DNA from: Armatimonadota bacterium | GTDB taxonomy: Bacteria; Sysuimicrobiota; Sysuimicrobiia; Sysuimicrobiales; Sysuimicrobiaceae | DNA length: 57,860 nt | NCBI GenBank assembly: GCA_031432545.1 | Contig: JAVKGX010000003.1 | Span: 1 to 57,860, forward strand | Direction: 5' to 3' | Part shown: positions 7,027 through 16,535 of the stretch, piece after piece | Numbering within the stretch: the first letter of the stretch is position 1 | How the letters are laid out: each line of letters begins with the position of its first letter | The notes under the pieces: model-generated | Seen by the model: the letters and a program-made list of their open reading frames with translations, nothing else | Database searches by the model: none | Told to the model about the DNA's origin: nothing | Made by a program: the position numbers and the translations under genes

Positions 7027-8613
7027 ATGAGGATCGTTTCGCCATCGGGTGTGGAGGTACGCGGTCCCGAAGTTCCGGGTGCCGAGCGGGTCCTCACCCC
7101 AGAAGCCCTGGACTTCGTCGGCGCGCTGCACTTGGAGTTCCGCGCCAGGCGCGGCGCGCTGCTGGAGCGCCGGTCGCAGAGGCAGGTGGAGATCCTCGCC
7201 GGCGCGATGCCCGACTTCCTCCCCGAAACCGCGGCTGTACGCGACGGCGCGTGGCGGGTGGCGCCGGCACCTCCCGATCTCGAGGACCGGCGCGTGGAGA
7301 TCACCGGTCCCGTCGAGCGCAAGATGATGATCAACGCGCTCAACTCCGGCGCGCGCGTCTTCATGGCCGACTTCGAGGACGCGCTGTCGCCGACCTGGGC
7401 GAACGTCGTCGCGGGCCAGCAGAACCTGATCGACGCCGTGCGCCGCACGATCACCTACACGAGTCCGGAGGGCAAGCGCTACCGGCTGAACGAGACGACC
7501 GCCACGCTGGTGGTGCGGCCCCGGGGATGGCACCTGGTCGAAAAGCACGTGTGGGTGGACGGCGAGCCGATCTCGGCCAGCCTGTTCGACTTCGGGCTGT
7601 ACTTCTTTCACAACGCGCGGGAGCTGCTGGATCTGGGCAGCGGTCCGTACTTCTACCTCCCCAAACTCGAGAGCCACCTCGAGGCGGCTTTGTGGAACGA
7701 CGTGTTCCAGTATGCGCAGGACGCGGTGGGCATCCCGCGGGGGACGATCCGGGCCACGGTGCTGATCGAGACGATCCTGGCGGCGTTCGAGATGGATGAG
7801 ATCCTCTACGAACTGCGGGACCACGCATCCGGGCTGAACGCTGGGCGCTGGGACTACATCTTCAGCGTGATCAAGAAGTTCCGCCACCGTCCCGACTTCG
7901 TGCTCCCTGACCGTGCGCAGGTCACCATGGTGGTGCCGTTCATGCGCGCCTACACCGAGCTGCTGGTCAAGACGTGCCACCGCCGCGGCGCGCACGCGAT
8001 CGGCGGCATGGCGGCGTTCATCCCCAGCCGCAAGGACCCGGCGGTCAACGAGGTGGCGCTGGCGAAGGTGCGCGAAGACAAAGAGCGGGAGTCGGGCGAC
8101 GGGTTCGACGGGACCTGGGTGGCACATCCGGACCTGGTGGCGGTGGCGCAGGATCCGTTCGACCGCGTGCTGGGCGGCCGCCCGCACCAGAAGGAGCGGC
8201 TGCGGGAGGACGTGCAGGTGACCGCGCGAGACCTGCTGGACATCCGCGTCCCCGGCGGCTCGATCACGGGCGACGGGGTGCGCAACGACGTCAGCGTGGC
8301 CCTGCAGTATCTCGATGCCTGGCTGCAGGGCACGGGAGCGGCCGCGATCTACAACCTGATGGAAGACACGGCGACCGCCGAGATCTGCCGCGCCCAGCTG
8401 TGGCAGTGGATTCGCCACGGCGCCAGATTGCACAAGGACGGCGCGGTGGATGAGGCGCTGTACCGTTCATTGCGGGAAGCGGAAGTCGAGCGCCTGGTCC
8501 GCGAGGGAGCCGCCGGATCGAAGGTAGGCGAGGCCGCAGAGATCCTCGACGCACTCGTGCTCAGCGAGGAGTTCGTGGAGTTCTTGACGGTGCCGGGGTA
8601 CGAGCGGCTATAG
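7027..8613 (+). CDS. aceB: Malate synthase A
   Basis: Condenses glyoxylate with acetyl-CoA to give malate and CoA. About 528 residues, the size of the AceB class rather than the longer GlcB. Motifs seen: [21 protein letters not shown] with the catalytic Arg, [13 protein letters not shown], and near the C-terminus [18 protein letters not shown] with the catalytic Asp. Start ATG 7027 is preferred because GGAGAAG lies 6 nt upstream; an in-frame TTG at 7012 overlaps that SD. glcDEF follow on the same strand, so glycolate-derived glyoxylate can go straight to malate. Isocitrate lyase is not in this window. Confidence 0.94.
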   Translation: MRIVSPSGVEVRGPEVPGAERVLTPEALDFVGALHLEFRARRGALLERRSQRQVEILAGAMPDFLPETAAVRDGAWRVAPAPPDLEDRRVEITGPVERKMMINALNSGARVFMADFEDALSPTWANVVAGQQNLIDAVRRTITYTSPEGKRYRLNETTATLVVRPRGWHLVEKHVWVDGEPISASLFDFGLYFFHNARELLDLGSGPYFYLPKLESHLEAALWNDVFQYAQDAVGIPRGTIRATVLIETILAAFEMDEILYELRDHASGLNAGRWDYIFSVIKKFRHRPDFVLPDRAQVTMVVPFMRAYTELLVKTCHRRGAHAIGGMAAFIPSRKDPAVNEVALAKVREDKERESGDGFDGTWVAHPDLVAVAQDPFDRVLGGRPHQKERLREDVQVTARDLLDIRVPGGSITGDGVRNDVSVALQYLDAWLQGTGAAAIYNLMEDTATAEICRAQLWQWIRHGARLHKDGAVDEALYRSLREAEVERLVREGAAGSKVGEAAEILDALVLSEEFVEFLTVPGYERL

Positions 8614-8656
8614 GAGCGCGACTCACCCCTCCCTGACGCCCGTCGGTCATGAAACC

Positions 8657-10042
8657 GTGAGCACGTTCGACATCCGATCATCGCTTCGGGAGATCTACCC
8701 ACCCGCTCGGATCCTGACGCGACCGGCCGAGCTGGCGCCGTACGAATCCGACGCGCTGACGGCTTTCCGCGCCCGGCCGGTCGCCGTCGTCCTGCCGCAG
8801 ACGCAGGACGAGGTCGTGGCCACCGTCCGCTGGTGCAACCGTACGGGTGTACCGTTCGTGGCGCGGGGCAGCGGCACCAGCCTGTCGGGCGGCTCGCTTC
8901 CCGTGCCCGACGGGATCGTGATCGCCCTCAACCGATTGAACCGCATCCTGCGCCTGGACCCGACCGAACGCCTGGCCGTGGTGGAACCGGGCGTCATCAA
9001 CAGCGACGTCTCGCGGGCGGCCGCGCCCCATGGTCTGTACTACGTGCCCGATCCGAGCAGCCAGCCGGTCTGCACGATCGGGGGCAACGTCGCGTTCAAC
9101 TCCGGCGGGGCCCACTGCCTGAAGTACGGGATGACCACCAACCACGTGCTGGCGATCAAGGCCGTGCTGGCCGACGGCGAGGTGGTGCAGCTGGGGGGCG
9201 GCAGCGTCGAGGGCGTCGGGCCGGACCTGGTTGGGATCTTCGTCGGCTCCGAGGGGCTGTTGGGCATCGCGCTGGAAATCACGCTCCGGCTGCTGCCCAA
9301 GCCCGAAGGCTACCGCACGGTGCTGGCAGCGTATCGCACCCTCGAGGCGGCGGGCGAGGCGGTGGCCCAGGTGGTGGCGGCGGGGTTGCTGCCCGGCGCG
9401 ATGGAGATCATGGATCGGCTGGCCATCGAGGCCGCGGAAGCCGCGGTTGGGGCGGGGTATCCGTTGGACGCGGCGGCCATCCTGATCGTCGAACTCGAAG
9501 GCGAACTCCCCGAGATCGAAGCCGAACTGGCGCACCTGATGCGGGTCATCAAGGTTTCGGGGGCCTACGAAGTCCGCCTGGCGCGCGACGAGGCGCAGCG
9601 GCAGGTGATCTGGAAGGGGCGTAAGAGCGCGTTCTCCGCGGTGGGGCGACTGAGCCCCGATTACATCGTCCAGGACGGCGTCGTCCCGCGCGGCCGGCTC
9701 GCAGAGGCGCTCGCGGAGATCGAGCGGTTGAGCCGCGAGTCAGGCATCCGCGTCGCCAACGTGTTCCACGCCGGCGACGGCAACCTGCACCCGCTCATCC
9801 TCTACGACGGACGCCAGCCGGGCGCGCTGGCACGGGCGGAGGAACTCGCCGGCGAGATCCTGCGGCTGTGCGTGCGTCTGGGGGGATCGATCACCGGCGA
9901 GCACGGCGTGGGGATGGAAAAGCGCGACTACCTGCCGCAGATGTTCGGCCAGGCGGACCTGGAGGCGATGCGGCGGTTGCGGCGGGCTGTCGACCCGCTG
10001 GAACTGTCCAACCGGGGCAAGATGTTCCCATCGCGCGAGTGA
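8657..10042 (+). CDS. glcD: Glycolate oxidase subunit GlcD (FAD-linked)
   Basis: FAD-binding catalytic subunit of the glycolate (or D-lactate) dehydrogenase complex. The 461-residue protein has a PCMH-type FAD-binding domain with [19 protein letters not shown] (about residues 73-91) and [19 protein letters not shown]. The C-terminal cap domain contains [11 protein letters not shown] and [14 protein letters not shown], typical of GlcD. The start is GTG 8657. Its stop TGA overlaps the glcE start (GTGA at 10039), which implies translational coupling. Product glyoxylate would feed the malate synthase encoded immediately upstream. Confidence 0.93.
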   Translation: MSTFDIRSSLREIYPPARILTRPAELAPYESDALTAFRARPVAVVLPQTQDEVVATVRWCNRTGVPFVARGSGTSLSGGSLPVPDGIVIALNRLNRILRLDPTERLAVVEPGVINSDVSRAAAPHGLYYVPDPSSQPVCTIGGNVAFNSGGAHCLKYGMTTNHVLAIKAVLADGEVVQLGGGSVEGVGPDLVGIFVGSEGLLGIALEITLRLLPKPEGYRTVLAAYRTLEAAGEAVAQVVAAGLLPGAMEIMDRLAIEAAEAAVGAGYPLDAAAILIVELEGELPEIEAELAHLMRVIKVSGAYEVRLARDEAQRQVIWKGRKSAFSAVGRLSPDYIVQDGVVPRGRLAEALAEIERLSRESGIRVANVFHAGDGNLHPLILYDGRQPGALARAEELAGEILRLCVRLGGSITGEHGVGMEKRDYLPQMFGQADLEAMRRLRRAVDPLELSNRGKMFPSRE

Positions 10043-11127
10043 GCCTGCGCATGATCTGCCGCCCACGCAGCATCGACGATGTGCAGGAGGTGGTGCGCGA
10101 GCGTACGCGGATCAGGCCGCGCGGGGGCGGCACCAAGACCGCGCTCTCGGCTCCCGCCGACGGCGAGACGGTCGTGGACATGTCGGGCCTGACAGGGGTC
10201 GTGGAGTACGATCCGGGCGAGTTCACCTTCAGCGCGCTGGCTGGCACGCCGGTGCGCGAAGTGGAAGCACTGCTTGCACAGCACGGTCAGTACCTACCCT
10301 TCGACCCGCCGCTCGCCGCGGCGGGGGCCACGCTGGGTGGGACCGTCGCCGCGGGTTTGAGCGGGCCCCGGCGGTATCGCTACGGCGGGGTACGGGACTT
10401 CGTGCTCGGCGTGCGATTCGTCGACGGCGAGGGGCGCGTCGTGCGTGGCGGCGGCAAGGTCGTCAAGAACGTCGCCGGTTTCGACTTTCCCAAGCTGATG
10501 GTCGGGAGCCTGGGGCGGTTGGGTGTGCTGGTCGAACTCTCGTTCAAGGTCTTCCCGAGGCCACGGTCGTACGCAACGGTGCACGTCGAGCGCGCCGACA
10601 TGAGCGCGGCGGTGGAGGCGCTGAAAGACCTCTACGTGAGTCGGTTCGACATCGAGGCGCTGGACCTGGAGCCGCCGGGCGTTCTGTGGGTACGAATCGG
10701 GGGCCTATCCGAGTCCCTGGACGTGCGGCTGCAGCGGCTGCTGGAGTTCTTGGGGCGGGCGGCGCGGGTTTTGCGCGGCGACGAGGAAGTTGCGCTGTGG
10801 GAGTCCGTCCGCGAGTTCTCGTGGGTTCCCGCCGGATGTTCCCTGGTCAAGGTGTCAATCACACCGGGACGGGTTACGGCACTGGAGGAGCGACTGGCAG
10901 CGAGGGAGCCTGCGCGCCGGTACAGCGTCGGCGGCAACCTGGCATGGGTAGCGTGCCCCGGTGACCTCGGAGACCTGGACGCGATCCTGACGTCTGTTGG
11001 ACTGGCGGGCCTGTGCGTTCTGGGTCCTCCGGGGCGGGTGCGCCTGGGCGCGTGGGGCGACGGTGTGTTCGCCGAGAGGGTGAAGCGCGCCCTCGACCCT
11101 GGGGGGCGCTTCGGGAGAATTGCCTAG
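10039..11127 (+). CDS. glcE: Glycolate oxidase subunit GlcE (FAD-binding)
   Basis: Second FAD-domain subunit of glycolate oxidase. About 362 residues with the shortened PCMH domain of Glc[13 protein letters not shown] near the N-terminus, then [21 protein letters not shown] and [22 protein letters not shown] (about residues 140-165). I chose GTG 10039, which overlaps the glcD stop by 4 nt; ATG 10051 is the alternative. The frame is open further upstream but only as a shadow of glcD. The stop TAG at 11125-11127 shares a base with the glcF GTG start, continuing the tightly coupled operon. Confidence 0.9.
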   Translation: MSLRMICRPRSIDDVQEVVRERTRIRPRGGGTKTALSAPADGETVVDMSGLTGVVEYDPGEFTFSALAGTPVREVEALLAQHGQYLPFDPPLAAAGATLGGTVAAGLSGPRRYRYGGVRDFVLGVRFVDGEGRVVRGGGKVVKNVAGFDFPKLMVGSLGRLGVLVELSFKVFPRPRSYATVHVERADMSAAVEALKDLYVSRFDIEALDLEPPGVLWVRIGGLSESLDVRLQRLLEFLGRAARVLRGDEEVALWESVREFSWVPAGCSLVKVSITPGRVTALEERLAAREPARRYSVGGNLAWVACPGDLGDLDAILTSVGLAGLCVLGPPGRVRLGAWGDGVFAERVKRALDPGGRFGRIA

Positions 11128-12395
11128 TGCAGCATAAGATTCCGCTGGGGCGGTACGGAGCGGCCGGTGCGCACATGGCCCAGGCCGTGGAGACGTGCGT
11201 GCACTGCGGGTTCTGTCTTCCCGCCTGCCCCACGTACCGTGTGCTCGGCGAAGAGATGGACTCCCCGCGCGGCCGCATCTTCCTCATGAAGGAAGTCCTG
11301 GAGGGCAGTCTGGCACCGGACGAAGCGGCGCCGTTCGTCGACAGGTGCCTGGGGTGCATGGCCTGCGTGACCGCATGCCCTTCCGGAGTCCGGTACGGCG
11401 AGCTGCTCGTACCTTTCCGCGATCATGCCGAACAGCACCGCCGCCGGCCCATCGGCGAGCGGGTGCTGCGTCGGGTGGTGATGGCGACGCTGCCCCATCC
11501 GGGGCGGTTCCGTCTCGCCGCGTGGGCAGGACGCCTCGCGGGCCCGTTGGCCCATATCCTGCCGTCACGCCTGCAGGCGATGGTGGAACTGCTCCCGTCT
11601 TCCCTTCCCTCGGCATTGCCGTTGCCTGAGGTCGTTCCGGCGCAGGGAACGCGTCGCGCGCGCGTGGCGCTGCTGTCGGGATGTGTGCAGGAGGTGCTCG
11701 CGCCCGAGATCAACCGGGCGACGCTGCGTGTGCTGAGCCGCAACGGCATCGAGACCGTGATCTCCAAGGAGCAGGGATGCTGCGGCGCTCTCCCGATGCA
11801 CGCGGGAGAAGCGAAGCTGGCGCGCGCTCTGGCTCGCCGCAACCTCGCAGCGTTCCCTCCCGACGTGGATGCGGTGGTGACGAATGCGGCCGGATGCGGA
11901 TCGGCGATGCGCGAGTACGGCCTGCTGTTTGCCGGCCACCCCGAAGCGCCGACCGCCGAGGCGTTGGCGCGCAGGGTGCGCGACGTGAGCGACTTCCTCG
12001 CCGAAGTCGGCATCGTGCCTTCAGGCTCGCTTGGTGCTGGGGTACGGGTGGCCTACCACGATCCCTGCCACCTCGCTCACGCGCAGGGGGTACGCGAGGC
12101 ACCGCGGCGGCTGCTGTCAACCGTCGCCAACCTGAGTCTATTGGAGCCGGAGGAGTGGGAGATCTGCTGCGGGTCGGCTGGGATCTACAACCTCGAACAG
12201 CCGGACATCGCCCAAGACCTCGGCCGCCGCAAGGCCCACAACCTGCTGGCCACCGGTGCCGAGGTGGTGGCCACCGGCAACGTCGGGTGCATCGTGCAGA
12301 TCCGGGCGCACCTCGCGAGGCTGGGCAGATCCCTGCCCGTCTTGCACACCATGGAGATCCTCGACCGGGCGTATTCTGGGCTTCCCCTCGCGTAG
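11127..12395 (+). CDS. glcF: Glycolate oxidase iron-sulfur subunit GlcF
   Basis: Electron-transfer subunit that passes electrons from GlcD/GlcE to the respiratory chain. About 422 residues. There are two 4Fe-4S ferredoxin motifs in the first third, [12 protein letters not shown] and [12 protein letters not shown]. Two CCG-type cysteine-rich domains follow: [12 protein letters not shown], then [11 protein letters not shown] with [13 protein letters not shown]. Start GTG 11127 overlaps the glcE stop by one base. It ends the glcDEF operon; the convergent lyase gene begins after a 64-bp gap that holds a strong hairpin. Confidence 0.93.
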   Translation: MQHKIPLGRYGAAGAHMAQAVETCVHCGFCLPACPTYRVLGEEMDSPRGRIFLMKEVLEGSLAPDEAAPFVDRCLGCMACVTACPSGVRYGELLVPFRDHAEQHRRRPIGERVLRRVVMATLPHPGRFRLAAWAGRLAGPLAHILPSRLQAMVELLPSSLPSALPLPEVVPAQGTRRARVALLSGCVQEVLAPEINRATLRVLSRNGIETVISKEQGCCGALPMHAGEAKLARALARRNLAAFPPDVDAVVTNAAGCGSAMREYGLLFAGHPEAPTAEALARRVRDVSDFLAEVGIVPSGSLGAGVRVAYHDPCHLAHAQGVREAPRRLLSTVANLSLLEPEEWEICCGSAGIYNLEQPDIAQDLGRRKAHNLLATGAEVVATGNVGCIVQIRAHLARLGRSLPVLHTMEILDRAYSGLPLA

Positions 12396-12411
12396 GTGCC
12401 AGCCACGGTGG

Positions 12412-12445
12412 TGGCACGGTGGTCAGACCATCAGACCACGTGCCA
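12412..12445. terminator. Bidirectional hairpin between convergent glcF and the CitE-like gene
   Basis: TGGCACGGTGGTC (12412-12424) pairs with GACCACGTGCCA (12434-12445), 12 bp with one bulged G and a 9-nt loop. Further GTGCC/GGCAC elements continue to about 12470 (GTGCCAGGCAC, GGTGTCAGGCACC). It lacks a T-run, so it may be a factor-dependent terminator or 3'-end protector, or part of a dispersed palindromic repeat. Confidence 0.5.
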
Positions 12446-12459
12446 GGCACGCAACGGTG

Positions 12460-13386
12460 TCAGGCACCCACGTCGCGTATCTGCCGGGCCTTGTGCACCA
12501 CCGCCTGCGCCATCCGGACCGAGGCCGCATCGACCATCCGGCCGTCGACGGCGAGGACCCCGCGTCCGTCGCGCCGCGCCTGTTCGTAGGCCTCCAGCAC
12601 ACGCCGTGCCCAGATGACTTCGGCTTCGGTCGGGGAGAAGACTTCGTTGGCGATCGGAACCTGCGCTGGGTGGACGCACCACTTGCCGTCGAACCCCATC
12701 GCCCGCGCCACCTCGCACGAACGCCGGAAGCCCTCGAGGTCGCGAACGCCGGCAAACGGGCCGTCCTGCGCGCGCAGCCCACGGGCGCGGGCGGCGACCA
12801 CGATGCGGTGCATCGGATAGTGCCAGCGGTGACCGGGATATCGGGCATCCCACTCGTCGGGCACACCGATGGCCGTCGAGGGCATGCCCATCGATGCCGC
12901 ATAGTCTCCCGGACCGAAGACCAAGGCTTCGAGTCGATCGCTGGCCGCCGCGATGAGGTCGACGTTGACCACACCCAGCGCCGTCTCGATCTGTGCCTCG
13001 ATCCCGATCCGACGGCCGCCTCCCGCAGCGAGCTCGAGCTGATCGAGCAGCGTCGCGACAAACGTAACGTCCTCGATGCGCCCGACCTTGGGCACCATCA
13101 CGCAGTCGACGACGGTTCCGGCCGATTCCAAGATCTCGACGAGGTCGCCGTACGCCCAGGGTGTGTCCAGGGCGTTGATGCGGAACATGCACACCCTTCC
13201 AGTCCAGTCCAGGTCCTGCAAGGCGCGAACCACGTTGGCCCGGCTCGGCGCTTTGTGCTCGGGCGGGACCGCGTCCTCGAGATCGACGAGTACCGCGTCT
13301 GCGCCGGAAGCCAGGGCCTTCTCGATCATCCGTGCGCTCGAGGCGGGGACGACGAGGATCGACCGCTCGAGCCTGGGTGGGACCAT
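12460..13386 (-). CDS. HpcH/HpaI aldolase/citrate lyase family protein (CitE-like)
   Basis: Mg2+-dependent TIM-barrel lyase of about 308 residues, probably acting on a malyl-CoA or citramalyl-CoA type substrate. Motifs: RSILVVPASSARMIEKAL at the N-terminus, DAVLVDLEDAVPPEHK with the acidic metal ligands, ALVFGPGDYAASMG, and MGFDGKWCVHPAQV. Start ATG 13386 has GAGGAGGT 5 nt upstream. The open frame extends far upstream but would overlap the divergent MFS gene. Convergent with glcF and close to malate synthase, it could supply or consume glyoxylate and acetyl-CoA as a malyl-CoA lyase. The exact substrate cannot be read from sequence. Confidence 0.82.
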   Translation of the reverse strand: MVPPRLERSILVVPASSARMIEKALASGADAVLVDLEDAVPPEHKAPSRANVVRALQDLDWTGRVCMFRINALDTPWAYGDLVEILESAGTVVDCVMVPKVGRIEDVTFVATLLDQLELAAGGGRRIGIEAQIETALGVVNVDLIAAASDRLEALVFGPGDYAASMGMPSTAIGVPDEWDARYPGHRWHYPMHRIVVAARARGLRAQDGPFAGVRDLEGFRRSCEVARAMGFDGKWCVHPAQVPIANEVFSPTEAEVIWARRVLEAYEQARRDGRGVLAVDGRMVDAASVRMAQAVVHKARQIRDVGA

Positions 13387-13450
13387 GCCGACCTCCTCGA
13401 TATCTGTGTGACAATGAGTTCGCAAACGCGTGGGCGGGATCCTACGGAGT

Positions 13451-14944
13451 ATGAAGATCGTCGTGACGCGTCCTGAGCTGGACACGATGACCGGCCGCGA
13501 CCGCTGGCTGGTGACGTACGCCGTGATGCTCGGCATGTTCCTGGCGGCGCTGGATACGACGATCGTCGCGACGGCTCTGCCCACGATCGCCCGCACGCTG
13601 GACGGCATCGAACTGTACCCGTGGGTCGTCGCCGCATACTCGCTAACGATGACCGCGGGGACTCCTGTGTTCGGTCGCCTCAGCGACCGGTATGGACGTC
13701 GGCGCGTATACCTGTTCGGGATCGCGGCGTTCCTCGCAGGCTCGGCGCTGTGTGGTGCGGCGCGGACGATGCCGCAGCTCGTCGTGTTCCGGGCGATCCA
13801 GGGGATCGGGGCTGGGGCGCTGCTGCCGATCGCCATCACGATCATCGGCGACATCTACACCGTGGAGGAGCGCGCGCGCATCCAGGGGCTGTTCAGCGGC
13901 GTGTGGGGCGTGGCGAGCATCGTCGGTCCCGTCTTGGGCGGCGTGATCGTGAACTTCTGGTCGTGGCCGTGGATCTTCTATGTGAACCTTCCGATCGGGG
14001 CCGTAGCGCTGTGGGTCGTGTGGAGAGGGTATCCGGAGCGTCCCGCGGCCGCCGAGGGCGACGTGGACGTGCCGGGAGCCGTGCTGCTGGTGGCTTCCGT
14101 GGTGCTGCTGCTGGTGAGCCTCGAGCGGGGAAGCGTGCACTGGGCCGGTGTCGGGGCGAGCGTGCTGCTGGGGGCTGTGTTCGTGTACAGGGAAACACGG
14201 GTGGCGCACCCAATCCTGCCCCTGGAGTTGTTTCGCAACCGCGTCGTGGCGGTGACGTCGATCAGCGGGTTGCTGATCGGGGCCGCGTTGTTCGGGAGTT
14301 TGTACTACATTCCTCTGTTCGTCCAGGGCGTGCGGGGTGGGGCGGCGACCGACGCGGGGTTTGCGCTGATGCCGCTGATGCTGTCGTGGACGGTCGCGAG
14401 CACGATCGGCGGCCGCCTGATATTGCGGATCGGTTTCCGCGCGATCGCCTCCGTTGGGCTTGCGCTGCTGGCCGGCGGCTTCGTGTTGCTGACACGCATG
14501 AACCCGCAGATGTCTGTCGCGGCGGTGCAGTTCGCGACCGCCCTGCTCGGCACGGGCATGGGACTCGCGATCCTGGTGTTCGTGCTCGCCGTGCAGACTT
14601 CGGTCCCCTACGCGCAGCGTGGTCTCGCCACGTCGCTGACCCTGTTCTTCCGGACGATCGGCGGCGCGATCGGTGTGAGTTTGCTGGGTAGCCTCCTGCT
14701 CGCGCGTCTGGCGGCCGACGGGTTTCCCGCGCGGGCGGTGCAGACGGTCCTCGACCCGGTCAGGCGCGCGGCGCTGCCCGGCGCCACGCTGAGCGCGATG
14801 CAGGATTCGCTCGCCTCCGGGCTCGGCACGCTGTTTGCGGTGTCGCTGGTCCTGGTGCTTCTCGCGCTCGTCTCGCTGCGCTGGCTGCCGGCCGGACGGG
14901 CGGTTGACCTCCGCGCGTCGGTCGCTCCGGAAGCCGCCGAGTAG
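13451..14944 (+). CDS. MFS transporter, DHA2 (14-TM drug:H+ antiporter) family
   Basis: Inner-membrane proton-coupled exporter of about 497 residues with around 14 hydrophobic segments, as in EmrB/QacA relatives. Motif A is GRLSDRYGRRR (after TM2). The antiporter motif C appears as GVWGVASIVGPVLGG in TM5, and LDTTIVATALPTIA marks TM1. ATG 13451 is chosen; GTG 13430 in frame adds seven residues. The gene is divergent from the CitE-like gene and convergent with arsM, with 22 bp between the stops. No TetR-type regulator lies beside it, and the substrate is unknown. Confidence 0.88.
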   Translation: MKIVVTRPELDTMTGRDRWLVTYAVMLGMFLAALDTTIVATALPTIARTLDGIELYPWVVAAYSLTMTAGTPVFGRLSDRYGRRRVYLFGIAAFLAGSALCGAARTMPQLVVFRAIQGIGAGALLPIAITIIGDIYTVEERARIQGLFSGVWGVASIVGPVLGGVIVNFWSWPWIFYVNLPIGAVALWVVWRGYPERPAAAEGDVDVPGAVLLVASVVLLLVSLERGSVHWAGVGASVLLGAVFVYRETRVAHPILPLELFRNRVVAVTSISGLLIGAALFGSLYYIPLFVQGVRGGAATDAGFALMPLMLSWTVASTIGGRLILRIGFRAIASVGLALLAGGFVLLTRMNPQMSVAAVQFATALLGTGMGLAILVFVLAVQTSVPYAQRGLATSLTLFFRTIGGAIGVSLLGSLLLARLAADGFPARAVQTVLDPVRRAALPGATLSAMQDSLASGLGTLFAVSLVLVLLALVSLRWLPAGRAVDLRASVAPEAAE

Positions 14945-14966
14945 CAAAGACCCCAGCAGCCCGAAC

Positions 14967-15764
14967 CTACGTGTCTGTGGGCTTCGGCTGGCCTTGAGAT
15001 CCCCGTGCCCCCGCTGGCCGGCGATCGGTGGGCTTGACTGCGATCACCGTCGCGGTGAACACCGGCGCCGCCGAACAGCACCCGGCTTCGCCGCATCCGT
15101 CGGACAGGCCGCGCGTCAGGCGCACGCCCACGAACCCCGCCTCCCGGACGGCCCGCAGGTACTCCGCCACGGGGAGCGCCCCCGCCAGACACGCGCTCCA
15201 AGCTTCCGGATCCTCGCGCAGTTCTTGCGGCAGCGCCGCCGACGCCAGGATGTCGGAGACGACGAGCCGACCGCCGGGCCGCAGCACCCGGTACGCTTCT
15301 CGGAAGACGCGGGCCTTGTCCGGTAAGAGGTTGATCACGCAGTTGCTCAGGATCACGTCGGCAAACGCGTCCGGCAGCGGCAGCGCCTCAATGTCCCCCA
15401 GCACGGACGAGACGTTGCGCACGTCCAGGCGCCGGGCATTGCGTTCCGCTCGCTCGATCATCTCCGGCGTCATGTCGACGCCGACGACGTGCCCTTCCTC
15501 CGTGACCGCCCGCGCCGCCAGGAACAGGTCCAGCCCCGCACCCGAGCCCAGGTCCACAACCACCTCGCCGGGCTTGAGGCCCGCGGCCGACACGGGGCTG
15601 CCGCATCCGAGCGAGGTGTTGCGCACCTCTTCTGGGACCCCCGCCAGGACTGCGGGATCGTAGCCCAGTGGCTCCGGACCGCAGCAGCACCCACATCCCG
15701 CATCGCGTGTGGCCTGCTGAGCGTACCGGGCCCGAACCGCCCGTTTCAGGTTGTCTGGTTGCAT
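14967..15764 (-). CDS. arsM: Arsenite S-adenosylmethionine methyltransferase ArsM
   Basis: Methylates trivalent arsenic to volatile or less retained species. About 265 residues. The AdoMet-binding motif is VVDLGSGAGLDLFLAARAV, followed by GVDMTPEMIERA. The conserved arsenic-binding cysteines are present: GCGCCCG near the N-terminus, NTSLGCGSPV, LSNCVINLLPD and WSACLAGAL; a CGEAGCC cluster lies near the C-terminus. Start ATG 15764 has GGAGGT 6 nt upstream. It overlaps the end of a 63-codon ORF upstream (stop at 15746), suggesting coupling. The arsR gene lies about 340 bp upstream on the same strand. Confidence 0.93.
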   Translation of the reverse strand: MQPDNLKRAVRARYAQQATRDAGCGCCCGPEPLGYDPAVLAGVPEEVRNTSLGCGSPVSAAGLKPGEVVVDLGSGAGLDLFLAARAVTEEGHVVGVDMTPEMIERAERNARRLDVRNVSSVLGDIEALPLPDAFADVILSNCVINLLPDKARVFREAYRVLRPGGRLVVSDILASAALPQELREDPEAWSACLAGALPVAEYLRAVREAGFVGVRLTRGLSDGCGEAGCCSAAPVFTATVIAVKPTDRRPAGARGSQGQPKPTDT

Positions 15765-15937
15765 GGGCACACCTCCACGCTTAAGGTTTGCCGAAACCAC
15801 CGCACGGACGGTTGTGCACAGTGTACGGCGGTGCGCCGGCGGGTCGCCTCGTGGACGAGGGTGTCTTGTCGCCGCTCGCGCAGGATCTCCCGGGTCCCCT
15901 CGCCTGCCCACGCTTCCGACAGCAAGGGGTGCATCAT
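15746..15937 (-). CDS. Small hypothetical protein upstream of arsM
   Basis: A 63-codon ORF (ATG 15937) with a strong SD, GAGGAGG, 5 nt upstream. It starts MMHPLLSEAWAGEG and ends VEVCPCNQTT; the first half is helical and charged. Its last 19 nt overlap the arsM start region. The N-terminal MHPLL pattern followed by a charged helix resembles short unnamed proteins I recall in high-GC bacteria, but I know no function. The ArsR-like operator at 15955-15975 lies just upstream, so it is probably transcribed with arsM. Confidence 0.5.
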   Translation of the reverse strand: MMHPLLSEAWAGEGTREILRERRQDTLVHEATRRRTAVHCAQPSVRWFRQTLSVEVCPCNQTT

Positions 15938-15954
15938 CTTCGCCTCCTCGATCA

Positions 15955-15975
15955 TCATCGACGAATATCGATGAA
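15955..15975 (-). promoter_or_regulatory. Candidate ArsR operator upstream of the small ORF and arsM
   Basis: Perfect 7-bp arms TCATCGA and TCGATGA with a 6-bp spacer. The 21-bp site matches the site before arsR (16477-16497) at 14 of 21 positions, aligned without gaps. It sits 18 bp before the small ORF start, a normal place for a repressor that blocks transcription. Confidence 0.55.
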
Positions 15976-16101
15976 TGTACCCCACAGGGAACTGCCGCAC
16001 AGCAAGGGCGATCAACACCGCGCTGTCCTCGCAGGCGCCCTGGAACTGGGCGGAGGCGGTCAGCCGCGGAGGGCTGTGCCCGTCGGATGCTGATGCGGCG
16101 T

Positions 16102-16446
16102 TCACAGCACTTCCACCAACCCCTGGGCCAGCCGCTTGACGGTGTCGCGGCGCAGGGAGTAGTACGCCCACGTCCCGCGGCGGGCGACCTCGACCAGGCC
16201 GGCGTCGCGCAGGACCTTCAGGTGGTGGGAGATCGTCGGCTGGGCCAGGTCGAAGGCTCCCTGGATTTCGCACACGCACAGCGCCGGATGGCGGGCAAGA
16301 AGCCGCGCGATGGCCAGCCGGACGGGGTCGCCCAACGCCGCGAACACCCGCGCATCGCGCTCGGCCGCCTGGCTGTCGGGCGCGGGCAATCTGACGACGC
16401 AGCAACCCGGCGGTTCCATGCGCGGCAGTGTGGTCGCAGTGCTCAT
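16102..16446 (-). CDS. arsR: ArsR-type arsenic-responsive repressor
   Basis: Winged-helix metalloregulator of about 114 residues. The helix-turn-helix region is DLAQPTISHHLKVLRDAGLV, followed by the wing RRGTWAYYSL. The metal-sensing cysteines appear as LCVCEIQ (C57 and C59), matching the classical ArsR As(III) site; an extra pair, C15 and C16, is near the N-terminus. Start ATG 16446 has GGAGG 7 nt upstream. A palindromic site at 16477-16497 fits autoregulation, and a related site precedes the arsM operon. No ArsB or Acr3 pump gene is seen in the window. Confidence 0.93.
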   Translation of the reverse strand: MSTATTLPRMEPPGCCVVRLPAPDSQAAERDARVFAALGDPVRLAIARLLARHPALCVCEIQGAFDLAQPTISHHLKVLRDAGLVEVARRGTWAYYSLRRDTVKRLAQGLVEVL

Positions 16447-16476
16447 CTTCGGCCTCCTGCGCCCAGCGTAGGGGAT

Positions 16477-16497
16477 GTATCGATATATGTCAATGAA
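16477..16497 (-). promoter_or_regulatory. Candidate ArsR operator/promoter upstream of arsR
   Basis: AT-rich element GTATCGATATATGTCAATGAA in a GC-rich surrounding, 31-51 bp before the arsR ATG. It shares 14 of 21 positions with the site at 15955-15975. The ATATAT core could include the -10 box. Confidence 0.5.
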
Positions 16498-16535
16498 ATA
16501 TTTGGCGCCCCGGCGCCGGGCCGTGTGCAGGTGGC

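Noticed and set aside
13387-13854. N-terminal extension of the CitE-like protein to 464 residues
   Set aside because: It would overlap the start of the divergent MFS gene. ATG 13386 has an ideal SD and matches the family N-terminus.
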